A stretch of DNA of 64,000 nt from Alphaproteobacteria bacterium (GCA_030750865.1 JASMHE010000008.1:682001-746000), one strand, 5' to 3'. Shown: positions 43,813 through 54,683, counted from the stretch's first letter. The notes: generated by a model from the sequence alone, not told the origin. A program made the numbers and translations.

Positions 43813-44367
43813 TCAACTAATCTCGCAATTGGCCGAGGCATTAAAATCATACGGCTCTGTTTTTACAACCGAAGTCGCCATAATAAGACGCTTCTCATCC
43901 GGATAATTGCTCCACAGCTCCGCGAAAAACGGAGTCATAAAACGATAACCGTAAACCAGTCGTACCATCACAACACATCCGGCCGTCACCTGATCCATTT
44001 CAAATGCGGGACTATCCAACTGCCCTTCACTTGTAATATTAACGCTGGCATCAGATGCGAATGAATCCAGCTTACGCACCTCATATTCAATATCGCCACA
44101 GCGTGCGATATATCCGGCATGATCGCAGACCTCCTCTACAAAGCGGTCCTCCATCGCTTGCAAGCTGGCCTCTTCCTGAATATCTCCGGTGCGAATAGAA
44201 CGCACCACATCTACCAGCGCACCTTCCATCACTGTTGCCGTTGCGAAATAAAGCGACAATTCAATCAGGGCAATCACCAACAACATAAACGGAAAAATCA
44301 GCAGACTGAATTCAACAGCCGTGCTGGCATCATCCTGACGACAAAAAGCCCTTATTTTTGTGTGCAT
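43813..44367 (-). CDS. TadE-like pseudopilin (second copy)
   Basis: A 184-residue protein with the TadE motif CRQDDASTAVEFSLLIFPFMLLVIALIELSLYF at about 9-41, including the Glu5-type residue. The rest is a soluble domain with several cysteines (in FVEEVCDHAGYIARCGDIEY and near the C-terminus), perhaps disulfide bonded. It begins the TadE-TadE-TadG set and ends 11 bases before the next ATG. A 198-base gap separates it from the membrane protein upstream. Confidence 0.82.
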   Translation of the reverse strand: MHTKIRAFCRQDDASTAVEFSLLIFPFMLLVIALIELSLYFATATVMEGALVDVVRSIRTGDIQEEASLQAMEDRFVEEVCDHAGYIARCGDIEYEVRKLDSFASDASVNITSEGQLDSPAFEMDQVTAGCVVMVRLVYGYRFMTPFFAELWSNYPDEKRLIMATSVVKTEPYDFNASANCEIS

Positions 44368-44565
44368 CTAATTCACCAAACCCTCGACCAAACTCTCGAC
44401 TAAACCCTCAAAATGCGTAAAAAACCGACGAGAGTCGGCATAATATCCTGATGCCCAGTGTGACAGAGAAAGTTTAAGAACAGACTTATTTTCGATCAAA
44501 TTTGAAACGTATTTATCTATATTTTTCAGTGATGTACCGCACACACAATGCCTTCGGCGCGTATA

Positions 44566-45072
44566 TTATTCACTCTGTCCGTCTTTAACGGCAAAGCCAT
44601 ACATATCAAGCCGCACCTCGCCTGTGACCTCTTCGCCCCATACATCGACCAGTTCTTTTTTGCGCCGTTTAATTTCTTTCAAACGCATCTGCCCCTGACG
44701 CGTCATGATCGATTCAACAACGCCGGATACCCCCCAGTTCAACAAATAGCCCATTGCCGCAGATGCATAAATCACCGCCAGCGCTTTCGGGTCGGCGATT
44801 GTATCAAGCGCCAGCTCGAGCGTATGCCCCTTGAGCCATAAATTAAACATGAACGGGCTGCATCCTGCCAAGTTCATCGCGCCGACCGTGATCACCAACG
44901 TGCCGCGCCCCGTTCTATCAACCAGACTGGACACAGCCGTTGGCAACATGCTGACCGCAAACAGCAATGTCGTCTGCATAAAAACCACCGCCATCAGCAC
45001 ACTGAACACAAGAATTGTCTGACCACGCCGTCCCATTTTCTTTTTTTTGACTTTTTTACCTTCTTCCGACAT
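44566..45072 (-). CDS. Membrane protein of unknown function next to pseudokinase
   Basis: A 168-residue protein with a strongly basic N-terminus (KKVKKKKMGRRGQ) and hydrophobic stretches at about 22-45 and 64-110, then a charged C-terminal region with RLKEIKRRKKELVDVWGEEV. I do not recognise a family. Its start overlaps the end of the pseudokinase gene and an in-frame GTG 12 bases upstream is possible. It precedes the TadE/TadG genes in the same direction, so a role at the pilus or cell envelope is possible, but this is inference. Confidence 0.5.
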   Translation of the reverse strand: MSEEGKKVKKKKMGRRGQTILVFSVLMAVVFMQTTLLFAVSMLPTAVSSLVDRTGRGTLVITVGAMNLAGCSPFMFNLWLKGHTLELALDTIADPKALAVIYASAAMGYLLNWGVSGVVESIMTRQGQMRLKEIKRRKKELVDVWGEEVTGEVRLDMYGFAVKDGQSE

Positions 45073-45077
45073 ATCAA

Positions 45078-47159
45078 TCACCACAATGTTGCATTGTTCA
45101 GCAGTTGCATAAACGCAAACGCAATAATAATCAGTCCGCTGATCACACCAGCTACAATCGCAGACACCTCTTGTCCCATACCACGGCTATAGCGCGCAGG
45201 ATCCAGCAAATCATGTTCTAACTTCTCGGCTTCGGCCTTGATACGCTTGTATTCCTGCCGCGCCGCTTCAAAACCGTTATAGTCCTGATTCCAGACTTCC
45301 GGACTATCAATCAAGCCGACCATGTCGCTCAAATCCCCTTTGGAGGCAAGACCGGAAACCTTCTTGGTCAACTCGTTCTTGATTTTCTTGTTATGCAGAC
45401 GTTTTGTCACATGCTCCAGATTTTCAAGCAGCCACTGACACAAAGCAGGCATCGGCGGCAAGCGCCCGCGTTTTTGAATGGTCGCCAATGTTTTAAAGTT
45501 TCCTAACACCTTACGCGATTCATCTTTTGCCCCTAGCTCAGATAGAAAACTGTTTATCGCTTGCGGGTTTTTCACGGATATAAACGCAGCAATATGCCGG
45601 TCCAACGGCAGACCTGGCTTGTCTGCACCACGCTCCGCTGCGACATTTTCCAGCGCCATCACCACATCTTCTGCCGTAACGGCATAATGGCCACGCAGCA
45701 GCGGACTCATACACGGCGCGCCGGCACAGCTTGCGTATAAACAGCGCTCTATCCCGTATCCAAGCCCCGTCTGCCGCAGAAATTTTTTGGCTTCGGAAAA
45801 TTGCGCCAGAATGCGGGATACATCCAGCCCCACCAGCGAAGGCTGATTATCGATCCAGTGTTTCACCAAATCGGCATTCACCAATTCGACATAGGCATGC
45901 GGATCATCGCCATGTGCGATGATTTTTGCCAGCGCATATGGTATGCCTTCCGGCCGCCAACTATGCCCCTTATACCGTATCGGACTTTCCGGTGACATCG
46001 CCATTGATGCCACAGCAAGAATGCGGTCATCAGCATGACTACCTGCCGCCTGCATCCCCGGCGCATTCATCAGCTTATCAAAACGCGCCGTCATTTTTTT
46101 ATCTTCAAGAGAGCGCGAAATCCACAACTTCAAATCACCATCGCGAATCAACTGAATGGCCTCTTTCGGAGACTGCGTCAGTTCCTGCGCAATATAAATC
46201 GGACGATTATATTGATGGCCGTTAATTTCTAGCGGACGGGCTGCCTTTTTCGGCCGCACGACCTGACGCGGGCTATGACGCTGCCCGTCTAACCACGACA
46301 TCAATTCTTCCACTGTCCAGCGCTGCGATGCAGAATCGTATAAAAGGCCGCGCAATAATTCCAGAATGGGACCACTGAACCGTTCCCCGCTTGTCATCAA
46401 CGCAAAACTGCCCGTTTCGATTTTTTGCTGAATAATGTCTCTGTCACTCATCTTCGCAAACGGGCTTTTATGCCGCATCAACATGGCAACCGTCACACCA
46501 AAAGCATATAAATCATCATCCGTACTGCCAATGCCGCGCCCGATCGGATCGGCCATTGCGCGTTCAACCGGATGATATAACGATGGTAATAAATAAGATG
46601 GCGGCGTTGACAGACATTCTCCCAAAAACACATGCGAGGCATCCTGTTCGATATCCTGACAAAAGATATTATCCGGCGATATCGCACCGTGGAAAATGTC
46701 TTTATCCCTGAAATTCAGCAACAGCTTTGCAAAAGGCTCGATCACATGGTGCAACATGGCATCATATTTCCAGCCGAGCATCCCCTTGTTCTCAAGCGCA
46801 CCCGATAATGGCGTGCCGAGCGGGTCTTCGTAAACATAGACATAACGCTCTTCGCGCGCAGGTGGCCAATATGTTACGCCTGATGCCACCAGACGCACCG
46901 CAGACGGCTCATCAACATTCATGAATTTTCTGGAGGCAGCCAAACGCGGCACCAGATCATTTTGACAAATCAGCGCGAAATGAGGCGTTTCCGCGTTACC
47001 CTTGTAACGCGCGGAAAAAGCCTGCACCGGACCGCGATCCAACCGTTCAATACGCTGTGTCGGAAATATCTGAATGGAATCGCTAAACGAGACCGCATGC
47101 GCAGATGCCGCGCCCGGTTCTTCCACGAAACTTCCTTTTTGATTATTCTCTTCGGCCAT
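45078..47159 (-). CDS. Membrane-anchored pseudokinase
   Basis: A 693-residue protein with a Ser/Thr-kinase-like fold in its first half. The catalytic-loop position reads HGAISPDNIF (157-166) in place of HRDLKPEN, the DFG position reads LGE (179-181), and no VAIK-type lysine is visible. The structural DDLYAFG of the F helix (216-222) is kept. Catalysis is therefore unlikely. The middle (about 320-620) has no recognised domain. A hydrophobic C-terminal helix (about 667-688) anchors it. It is beside the Tad genes and overlaps the next membrane-protein gene, suggesting a joint scaffold role. Confidence 0.65.
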   Translation of the reverse strand: MAEENNQKGSFVEEPGAASAHAVSFSDSIQIFPTQRIERLDRGPVQAFSARYKGNAETPHFALICQNDLVPRLAASRKFMNVDEPSAVRLVASGVTYWPPAREERYVYVYEDPLGTPLSGALENKGMLGWKYDAMLHHVIEPFAKLLLNFRDKDIFHGAISPDNIFCQDIEQDASHVFLGECLSTPPSYLLPSLYHPVERAMADPIGRGIGSTDDDLYAFGVTVAMLMRHKSPFAKMSDRDIIQQKIETGSFALMTSGERFSGPILELLRGLLYDSASQRWTVEELMSWLDGQRHSPRQVVRPKKAARPLEINGHQYNRPIYIAQELTQSPKEAIQLIRDGDLKLWISRSLEDKKMTARFDKLMNAPGMQAAGSHADDRILAVASMAMSPESPIRYKGHSWRPEGIPYALAKIIAHGDDPHAYVELVNADLVKHWIDNQPSLVGLDVSRILAQFSEAKKFLRQTGLGYGIERCLYASCAGAPCMSPLLRGHYAVTAEDVVMALENVAAERGADKPGLPLDRHIAAFISVKNPQAINSFLSELGAKDESRKVLGNFKTLATIQKRGRLPPMPALCQWLLENLEHVTKRLHNKKIKNELTKKVSGLASKGDLSDMVGLIDSPEVWNQDYNGFEAARQEYKRIKAEAEKLEHDLLDPARYSRGMGQEVSAIVAGVISGLIIIAFAFMQLLNNATLW

Positions 47160-47274
47160 TTCAATATTTCACAACGAGAGGTTACAAACACACAGCATTT
47201 ATAATACTTGCGTTTCACACAGATGTAAAACACTCGTTGAACATATTGAAAATAATGATTTTTATGTGGTTACG

Positions 47275-48579
47275 CTACACAACCTGCGAGAAGAACGGAT
47301 CTTTCACCAAAATTGTATCGTCACGCTCCGGACTTGTTGACAGCAACGTGACCTGCGTTTCGATCAATTCTTCGATACGACGCACATACTTGATCGCAGC
47401 CGCCGGTAAATCACCCCAGCTACGCGCCCCGTATGTTGTTTCGCTCCACCCTTCTATGGTCTCATAGACCGGCTTGATCTCTGCCTGATGCTTTTGGTGC
47501 GCGGGATAGTAATCATATTTTTCGCCATTCAACTCGTACCCGACACAAATCTTGATTTCATCAAGGCCATCCAGCACATCAAGTTTTGTCAGCGCAATCC
47601 CGTCAATACCGGCAACTTTCACAGCCTGACGCACCAACACAGCATCAAACCAGCCACAGCGACGCTTGCGTCCTGTTGTTGTGCCGAACTCGTGGCCTTT
47701 TTGACCAATTTGTTCGCCGATTTCATCATGCAGTTCTGTGGGGAAAGGCCCTGTGCCCACGCGCGTTGTATAGGCCTTTGTAATCCCCAGAACATAGCCG
47801 ACGGATTTCGGACCGACACCGGCGCCGGACGCAGCCTGCGCCGCGATTGTATTGGATGATGTCACAAACGGATATGTCCCGTGATCAACATCAAGCATGA
47901 CGCCTTGCGCCCCTTCAAACAGGACTTTCTTATTCGACAAGCGCGCTTCTTCCAGCACCTTCCACGGCACACCGGAAAACGGCAAAATCTGTTCGCGGAT
48001 TTCCATGAGCTTTGTATAAATATCATCAACGCCGACCTCATCCGCACCAAGACCACGCAGGAATGCATTGTGATGGAACATCAGCTTATCCAGCTTTTCC
48101 TTCAGGAATTCCGGCTCTTCCAGATCACACAGACGAATACCGCGCCGTGCAACTTTATCTTCATACGCAGGACCGATACCACGCCCCGTCGTCCCGATCT
48201 TGCCGGACGGATCGCGCGCCGCCTCCAGCGCTTTATCCAGAATAGGATGGATCGGTAAAATCAGATTTGCATTTTCGGCAATAATCAAATTATCCGGCGT
48301 AATACTAACGCCCTGTGCGCGCACAGTTTCGATTTCTTTCATCAAGGCCCACGGATCAACAACAACACCATTGCCGATAATCGACAATTTCTCGCCACGC
48401 ACGACACCTGACGGCAACAAATGAAGCTTATAGGTCACACCGTCAATCACCAATGTATGACCGGCATTATGCCCACCCTGAAAGCGCACAACAACGTCCG
48501 CACGGCTGGAAAGCCAGTCCACAATCTTGCCCTTGCCTTCATCACCCCACTGGGAACCGATCACCGCAACATTCAACAT
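47275..48579 (-). CDS. purA: Adenylosuccinate synthetase
   Basis: A 434-residue enzyme that converts IMP, aspartate and GTP to adenylosuccinate, the first committed step to AMP. The N-terminal [16 protein letters not shown] has catalytic Asp13 and the P loop. [23 protein letters not shown] and the C-terminal [20 protein letters not shown] with [13 protein letters not shown] are standard. Length is typical. The gene lies 57 bases after glmM's stop, on the far side from the Tad block. Confidence 0.97.
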   Translation of the reverse strand: MLNVAVIGSQWGDEGKGKIVDWLSSRADVVVRFQGGHNAGHTLVIDGVTYKLHLLPSGVVRGEKLSIIGNGVVVDPWALMKEIETVRAQGVSITPDNLIIAENANLILPIHPILDKALEAARDPSGKIGTTGRGIGPAYEDKVARRGIRLCDLEEPEFLKEKLDKLMFHHNAFLRGLGADEVGVDDIYTKLMEIREQILPFSGVPWKVLEEARLSNKKVLFEGAQGVMLDVDHGTYPFVTSSNTIAAQAASGAGVGPKSVGYVLGITKAYTTRVGTGPFPTELHDEIGEQIGQKGHEFGTTTGRKRRCGWFDAVLVRQAVKVAGIDGIALTKLDVLDGLDEIKICVGYELNGEKYDYYPAHQKHQAEIKPVYETIEGWSETTYGARSWGDLPAAAIKYVRRIEELIETQVTLLSTSPERDDTILVKDPFFSQVV

Positions 48580-48635
48580 TTTTACTCTCTCTATCGTTCA
48601 ACAGATTATCGAAACAGGTTCACGCACTTCTGTGC

Positions 48636-50006
48636 TTAAACGGCTTTGCCGCATTTTTCTATGGTCTGGCATAAATCATTCACAACAGATTCCACCAGAC
48701 CGTTATCGTCACCTTCGGCCATCACGCGAATAACAGGCTCGGTCCCTGATGGCCGCACCAATAAACGTCCGTCATTCGCCAAACGCGCTTGCGCCTTGTC
48801 AATCGCCGCCAGCACATCCTGATTTTCAAGGATATTGACCGTGCGGTCATATGTCACATTTTTCAAAAGCTGTGGCACGGTATCAAACATTTTCAAACAC
48901 ACGCTGGCCGGTGTGCCGTGTTCTTTCATTGTCAGCAGAACCTGTAACGCGGCCAAAAGCCCGTCACCGGTCCGCGCATAATCACTCAGAATGATATGAC
49001 CGGATTGCTCGCCGCCCAAATTAAAATCACCGGCACGCATGGCTTCCATCACATAGCGGTCGCCAACCCCTGTGCGAATCAAATCAATATCCATATCATC
49101 AAGAAAACGTTCCAGCCCCAGATTAGACATGACCGTCGCAACAACACAATCCTGCGACAGCAGCCCTTGTTCCTGAAGCGATACGGCCAGCGATGCCAGC
49201 AGCTGATCTCCGTCAACCACGTGCCCGGCCTCATCCACCATAATCAAGCGGTCCGCATCCCCATCCAGCGCAACACCGATATCCGCGCCATGCTCGACAA
49301 CAGCGTCCTGCAAGGCTTTCGTATCTGTTGCCCCAAAACCGGCATTAATATTCGTACCGTTTGGCTGCGCGCCGATTGCGATGACATCGGCTTCGAGTTC
49401 CCACAAGACTTTCGGCGCGACTTTGTACGCCGCGCCATGTGCGCAATCCACAACAACCTTCAAACCGCTCAGGGTCTGTCGGTTCGGAATACTGGCTTTG
49501 ACAAATTCGATATAACGGCCCTGCGCGTCATCCAGACGGCTTGCCTTGCCCATATCCGACGGTCCGGCCAGATGATCGTCCAGATTTTGATCGATCAGCT
49601 CCTCGATATTCACTTCCAGATCATCCGACAATTTGTAACCATCCGCACCAAACAACTTAATGCCGTTATCTTCATACGGATTATGGGACGCGGAAATCAT
49701 CACACCGATATCCGCCCGCAAAGAGCGTGTTAACATCGACACGGCCGGTGTCGGCAACGGGCCGAGGAAAATAACATCAATCCCCATAGAGATGAATCCG
49801 GCCGCCATTGCCTGCTCGATCATATAGCCGGACAAACGTGTATCTTTGCCGATAATCACGCGCTTTTGACTCTCCGCGCCATTATGTTCACGGAGGGTAA
49901 CCGCCGTTGCCATCGCCATCTTCATGGCCATCTTTGCTGTCATCGGGAATTTATTGGCCCGGCCACGCATACCATCGGTGCCGAAAAATTTCTTTGATTT
50001 CGTCAT
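48636..50006 (-). CDS. glmM: Phosphoglucosamine mutase
   Basis: A 456-residue enzyme that interconverts glucosamine-6-phosphate and glucosamine-1-phosphate for peptidoglycan and LPS precursors. The active-site phosphoserine lies in MISASHNPYEDNGIKLFG (near residue 101). The metal-binding DGDADR and the sugar-binding GGEQSGHIILSD motifs are present, and LVRPSGTEPVIRVMAEG forms the phosphate site. It lies directly downstream of ftsH, the common alphaproteobacterial order. Confidence 0.97.
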   Translation of the reverse strand: MTKSKKFFGTDGMRGRANKFPMTAKMAMKMAMATAVTLREHNGAESQKRVIIGKDTRLSGYMIEQAMAAGFISMGIDVIFLGPLPTPAVSMLTRSLRADIGVMISASHNPYEDNGIKLFGADGYKLSDDLEVNIEELIDQNLDDHLAGPSDMGKASRLDDAQGRYIEFVKASIPNRQTLSGLKVVVDCAHGAAYKVAPKVLWELEADVIAIGAQPNGTNINAGFGATDTKALQDAVVEHGADIGVALDGDADRLIMVDEAGHVVDGDQLLASLAVSLQEQGLLSQDCVVATVMSNLGLERFLDDMDIDLIRTGVGDRYVMEAMRAGDFNLGGEQSGHIILSDYARTGDGLLAALQVLLTMKEHGTPASVCLKMFDTVPQLLKNVTYDRTVNILENQDVLAAIDKAQARLANDGRLLVRPSGTEPVIRVMAEGDDNGLVESVVNDLCQTIEKCGKAV

Positions 50007-50095
50007 ATTTTTCTAAAAACAATCTTATTCTACGCCGCCTTTAAACCATATAAAGCGCGAAAAAGAAAGATTTATTTACCCCTGCAATCGTAACG

Positions 50096-52045
50096 CTATG
50101 CCCCTTGCGGCAACGAGCCATCATCGGAAACATCATCCTGATCATCCTTCTCGTCACTGCCCAGATCAGAACTGGACGGCACAGATGAACGCGGCTTGCC
50201 GATATCGTCGTCATCACCGGTATCCCGTACGATTTTCTCGCCGCGCAATACCTTGCGGATTTCATCGCCCGTCAGCATTTCATACTCCAGCAGCGCCTCG
50301 GCCAATCGATGCAATTCATCATTATTGTCCTTCAGGGTTTTCTCTGCATGATTATATGCGTCCTGCACGATACGTTTGATTTCTTCGTCCACGATAGCCG
50401 CCGTTTCGTCAGAGACATTCTTGCTCTGCGCCACAGAATGGCCGAGGAAGACCTCTTCCTGATCCGAACCGTAATGAAGCGGCCCAAGCTTGTCAGACAT
50501 GCCCCATTCCGTCACCATACGGCGCGCAATATCGGTCGCCTGCTTGATATCGCTGGACGCACCTGTTGTGACCTTTTCTTTCCCGAAGATCATTTCTTCG
50601 GCAATCCGGCCCCCCATTGCAACGGCAAGATCGGCCTTCAACTTGGCCAGAGACATCGAGATACGATCCCGTTCAGGCAGGCGCATCACAAGACCGAGCG
50701 CCCGTCCGCGCGGGATAATCGTTGCCTTGTGAATCGGATCGCTTTCCGGTTCATGTAACGCCACAATAGCGTGCCCGGCTTCGTGATAGGCCGTCAGTTT
50801 CTTTTCTTCGTCCGACATCACCATCGATTTACGCTCGGAGCCCATCATAACCTTGTCTTTGGCATCTTCGAATTCTTCCATCGCAACAACGCGTTTGCCG
50901 CGCCGCGCGGCCAGAAGAGCGGCCTCGTTCACAAGGTTCGCCAGATCGGCACCGGAAAATCCGGGCGTACCACGCGCCAACACAGCTGCGTCAACAGATT
51001 TCGCCAGCGGAACTTTTTTCATATGCACTTTCAGAATTTTTTCACGGCCGACAACATCCGGCAGCGGAATAACAACCTGACGGTCAAAACGTCCCGGTCG
51101 CATCAATGCCGGATCAAGAACATCAGGGCGGTTTGTCGCCGCAAGGATAATCACACCTTCACTGGCTTCGAAACCGTCCATTTCAACCAGCAACTGGTTC
51201 AATGTCTGTTCGCGTTCATCATTCCCGCCGCCAAGACCGGCGCCACGATGGCGACCGACCGCATCAATCTCGTCAATAAAGATGATACATGGTGCATTCT
51301 TTTTTGCCTGTTCAAACATATCGCGCACACGGGATGCACCGACACCGACAAACATTTCAACGAAATCGGACCCCGAGATCGTAAAGAAAGGCACGCCGGC
51401 TTCACCGGCCACAGCACGCGCAACAAGTGTTTTACCTGTGCCGGGCGGACCAACCAAAAGCGCCCCTTTTGGAATTTTACCACCAAGACGCTGGAATTTA
51501 TGCGGGTCTTTCAAAAATTCGACCACTTCCTGTAGATCACTTTTGGCTTCGTCAATACCGGCAACGTCATCAAAAACCACTTTGCCTTGCTGTTCTGTCA
51601 GCATCCGTGCTTTGGATTTACCAAAGCCCATTGCACCGCCGCCGCCTTTTGACTGCATTTGACGCATAAAGAAAATCCAGACACCGATCAACAGCAGCAT
51701 CGGGAACCATGACAACAAAACGCCAAGCGCGCTGATTTGCTCGCCTTCTTCTTTTTGTGCCGTAATCCGCACACCTGTGCCCTGCAAACGCTCTACAACA
51801 TTTTCATTTTCAGGGACAAGCGTTGAAAATTCATCGCCGCTTGAATAATGGCCTGTAATTTCCTGCCCCTTGATAGACACATCGGAAATGCGGCCGCTCG
51901 TTGCCTCGGACATAAAATCGCTATAGGCCAGCGTACTCTGCTCCGAATCCATTCCGTTTTGCGACCCTTGAAAAACATTAAACAAGAAAGCCAGCAAAAG
52001 CGCGATTGCAAGCCACATCACAAGGTTACGACTAAAATTATTCAT
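50096..52045 (-). CDS. ftsH: ATP-dependent zinc metalloprotease FtsH
   Basis: A 649-residue membrane AAA protease that degrades misfolded membrane proteins and short-lived regulators. Two transmembrane helices (about 8-24 and 110-130) flank a periplasmic domain. The AAA module has Walker A GPPGTGKT near 197 and [17 protein letters not shown] as Walker B. The zinc site is HEAGH near residue 420. A charged tail follows. The ATG at 52045 has AAGGGTGG at seven bases; an upstream TTG is not needed. It is between tilS and glmM. Confidence 0.97.
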   Translation of the reverse strand: MNNFSRNLVMWLAIALLLAFLFNVFQGSQNGMDSEQSTLAYSDFMSEATSGRISDVSIKGQEITGHYSSGDEFSTLVPENENVVERLQGTGVRITAQKEEGEQISALGVLLSWFPMLLLIGVWIFFMRQMQSKGGGGAMGFGKSKARMLTEQQGKVVFDDVAGIDEAKSDLQEVVEFLKDPHKFQRLGGKIPKGALLVGPPGTGKTLVARAVAGEAGVPFFTISGSDFVEMFVGVGASRVRDMFEQAKKNAPCIIFIDEIDAVGRHRGAGLGGGNDEREQTLNQLLVEMDGFEASEGVIILAATNRPDVLDPALMRPGRFDRQVVIPLPDVVGREKILKVHMKKVPLAKSVDAAVLARGTPGFSGADLANLVNEAALLAARRGKRVVAMEEFEDAKDKVMMGSERKSMVMSDEEKKLTAYHEAGHAIVALHEPESDPIHKATIIPRGRALGLVMRLPERDRISMSLAKLKADLAVAMGGRIAEEMIFGKEKVTTGASSDIKQATDIARRMVTEWGMSDKLGPLHYGSDQEEVFLGHSVAQSKNVSDETAAIVDEEIKRIVQDAYNHAEKTLKDNNDELHRLAEALLEYEMLTGDEIRKVLRGEKIVRDTGDDDDIGKPRSSVPSSSDLGSDEKDDQDDVSDDGSLPQGA

Positions 52046-52144
52046 GGCCAAGCCACCCTTTCATTAATTCGCCCCCATCATAGTCAGTTTTACGCCATGA
52101 TGGAATAGAAGAAGCGTAAAATAGTTCTATAAATATCTAGCCCG

Positions 52145-53143
52145 TTATAGCTGCGGCTCAATAGACAAGTACTGCTTTTTTGTATCAACTGAGAATTTCG
52201 ATCCGCCCAACGTCGCGCCTGGAAAATCACCGTCTTCAAAAATGCGGCGCACCAAATCTTCAACACGTTCCATGCGCGGCCCGTAAACGGACGCCTGATC
52301 CCCTGCGTTAATATCCATCGCCTTCATCAAAATCCGTTTCTGGATTTCGAAAGGGTAACCGCACATCATCTGGTAGTCAAAGGCAACGCCACGGCCATGC
52401 CCGCCATCATCATGATTTTCAATAACAGCCTGATCAAACAATGTATTTGTGCATGTGTCCAGCGCCTCTTTCGCATCACGCATACGGCGCGCTGTCACAG
52501 CAATACGTTTTCCCGTCAACCCTTCTTCTTCCAGCGCGTCGCGCACCGCCCGCAGACGCGGACGCGCATATTTCGGATCGGCGTTCGACGGATCGCGGAC
52601 ATAGTTGATTTTATAATCATCACAATAACGGATCAGTTTGTCTTTGGGGACATCAAGGAACGGCCTGCATAGCAGAATACCGTGATCCCGCACGCTTTGT
52701 TCTTCCATACAGGCAAGGCCATCAAGACCGCTGCCTTTGGCCAAACGGAACAAAAATGTTTCAAGCTGGTCATCCTGATGATGCCCGACGAACAAATGGG
52801 TAATCATGTTGTCGTGACAATATTGGAACAGCAACGCATAGCGGTCATGCCGTGCATTTTCCTGAATACGCGCCTCTTCTGCAAAGCCTGCCGGACGGTT
52901 TAAAATATACGCCTGAACGCAAGGCCACTGCGCGACAACATCACGAACGGCAGCCGCTTCGTCGGCTGATTCCGCGCGCAAACCGTGATCAATAATCAAC
53001 GCATGAACCTGACAGTCCACGCTTTCCTGATTTAAAAATGTCGAAATGTCATGCAACAAGGCCATACTGTCACAGCCGCCGGACAAAGCGACGGCGATAG
53101 CATCTTGTTCACGTAGAATCTGTTGAAAATTGCCTTTAATCAT
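52145..53143 (-). CDS. tilS: tRNA(Ile)-lysidine synthetase
   Basis: A 332-residue PP-loop enzyme that attaches lysine to the wobble cytidine of tRNA-Ile(CAU). The ATP pyrophosphatase loop SGGCDS is at residues 21-26, and FVGHHQDDQLETFLFRLAKGSGLDGLACM is the tRNA-related motif. It lacks the long C-terminal domains of the E. coli enzyme, which is common in alphaproteobacteria. It is followed downstream by ftsH. An inserted gene separates it from cpoB. Confidence 0.95.
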   Translation of the reverse strand: MIKGNFQQILREQDAIAVALSGGCDSMALLHDISTFLNQESVDCQVHALIIDHGLRAESADEAAAVRDVVAQWPCVQAYILNRPAGFAEEARIQENARHDRYALLFQYCHDNMITHLFVGHHQDDQLETFLFRLAKGSGLDGLACMEEQSVRDHGILLCRPFLDVPKDKLIRYCDDYKINYVRDPSNADPKYARPRLRAVRDALEEEGLTGKRIAVTARRMRDAKEALDTCTNTLFDQAVIENHDDGGHGRGVAFDYQMMCGYPFEIQKRILMKAMDINAGDQASVYGPRMERVEDLVRRIFEDGDFPGATLGGSKFSVDTKKQYLSIEPQL

Positions 53144-53163
53144 ACTGGCATTATTATGAGATT

Positions 53164-53187
53164 AAGGGGGATTGCAATCCCCCTTTT
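53164..53187 (-). terminator. Palindromic terminator between inserted gene and tilS
   Basis: AAGGGGGATTG and CAATCCCCCTT (53164-53185) form a perfect 22-bp palindrome. It sits 18 bases past the stop of the leftward inserted gene and just before the tilS ATG. The T run on the leftward side is short, so termination may be partial. Confidence 0.65.
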
Positions 53188-53202
53188 CCATCTTTTGAAA
53201 GA

Positions 53203-54435
53203 TTATGAAAGATCGACCCCTGGTACAGAGACTCGGGTCTCGTCGAGCAGTGGCGGCTGTACCTGAGCCAGTTCCGGCTGTTGTGTTGATGGTACAACAC
53301 CATGCGCTGCAGCTGAAAAATCTGATATCCACTGGCTTTGTTCCGGCAATTGATATGGCGCATTAACGAACGACGCACCGTCTTCTACAGATGCCGCAAC
53401 ATCTATCGTGTTTTGCAATGCTTCGTTCCGCAATTCTTCAGACGCCACCAGTTCGGCAACATCATATTTCTGCGGATCGACGCGAATTAACTGGTCTTCA
53501 CCATCGCGCACCCATAATTCACGCGCCATGATGTCACTATCCAACGGGATTTGAACATCAGCACTGACGGCAAGCGACGTGTCCGTATCAACGCTCATGC
53601 CATCCATCATATAAGATGGTGCATTTGCTGCATATTGCGAATACACGCCATTTCCGTGATCGATGACAAAGAAGCTGCTATCGGCAACATCCGTATATGT
53701 CGCGTCCACATGCTCGCCCGCACGCTGGATATAAGCAATTGTGCCAGCGGCTTCGGGTGTCAGTCCGTCTTCGTATGAAAAATCTGATATTTCTGCGGCC
53801 TGAAACTCACCTGATGGCAAGAAACCAAAATCTGTTTCAACTTCGTCCACAACGGGCTCTTCAACTGCCAATGCGGGATCACTGCCATCTACAGCACCTG
53901 CCGCACCATCGTCCAGCGCCGCATCTTCGTCCACGCCAGCCGGATCAGTACCTGCTGCCGCCGGGTCTGTTGTAGCTGGGTCTGTTGCTTCGGGGTCTGT
54001 CGCAGCCGGATCAGTTGCCTCAGATGCATCTGCACCCGGGATCCAACTTACCATATCACTGGCTGTTTGGCTGAATGCATCAACAAAACTGCCGCCATTT
54101 TTGGCCCATGTCGCCAATGTACCACCAGCCAAAAGACCGCCAATAACGACTGTTCCTGTTTTCAAAAGACCGCCAATAAACGGACTATCCGGCATAATCA
54201 TATTGATCATGCGCGGTGCCATAATCGCAACACTCATAAAACCGAGCGCAAAGCCGCCATATTTTACAATTGGATCGTCATGTCCTGAAACCGCATCTGT
54301 GAATTCAGACGCAAGTGAACGCACGCCGTCAACAACGCCGGAGACCATCGGGCTGAAATCATCAGCCAAAAAGCTCTCGCGATCAGCGCCTGCTGATGGA
54401 AAACTCTCCGAATTATAAGTGACGTCCGCTGTCAT
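53203..54435 (-). CDS. Membrane protein with degenerate M23-like segment, unknown function
   Basis: A 410-residue protein of unknown function. Two hydrophobic segments lie at about 58-82 and 85-110. Residues about 139-165 are a repeat-like Thr/Asp/Pro/Ala stretch in which the TDP unit recurs. From about 232 to 290, TIAYIQRAG, then SFFVIDHGNGVYSQYA, resembles LytM/M23 endopeptidases (VIDHGNG-YAH), but the zinc histidines are missing, so it is probably not a peptidase. It is inserted between cpoB and tilS. Its ATG follows a short gap containing a GA microsatellite. Confidence 0.5.
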   Translation of the reverse strand: MTADVTYNSESFPSAGADRESFLADDFSPMVSGVVDGVRSLASEFTDAVSGHDDPIVKYGGFALGFMSVAIMAPRMINMIMPDSPFIGGLLKTGTVVIGGLLAGGTLATWAKNGGSFVDAFSQTASDMVSWIPGADASEATDPAATDPEATDPATTDPAAAGTDPAGVDEDAALDDGAAGAVDGSDPALAVEEPVVDEVETDFGFLPSGEFQAAEISDFSYEDGLTPEAAGTIAYIQRAGEHVDATYTDVADSSFFVIDHGNGVYSQYAANAPSYMMDGMSVDTDTSLAVSADVQIPLDSDIMARELWVRDGEDQLIRVDPQKYDVAELVASEELRNEALQNTIDVAASVEDGASFVNAPYQLPEQSQWISDFSAAAHGVVPSTQQPELAQVQPPLLDETRVSVPGVDLS

Positions 54436-54683
54436 AAATAAATTCCCTTTAATTCATGCAACCTGCCCGCTTGAAAACCCATTCAAAATACAGCGCTGCA
54501 CATTTACATATATTTAAACGGAAAAGTATGAACAATTCGTTAAAGTTTATTAAAAAACGATATTTCTGAGACGGAAAGGTCATAAAACCGGCAAAAAGCG
54601 CGGGAATACGCAAAAAATAAAGCCGCAGACCAGCGAAAGCGCGGAAAAAAGGCTTTCCGGCACATTGTCTTTCGAGGAGATTT

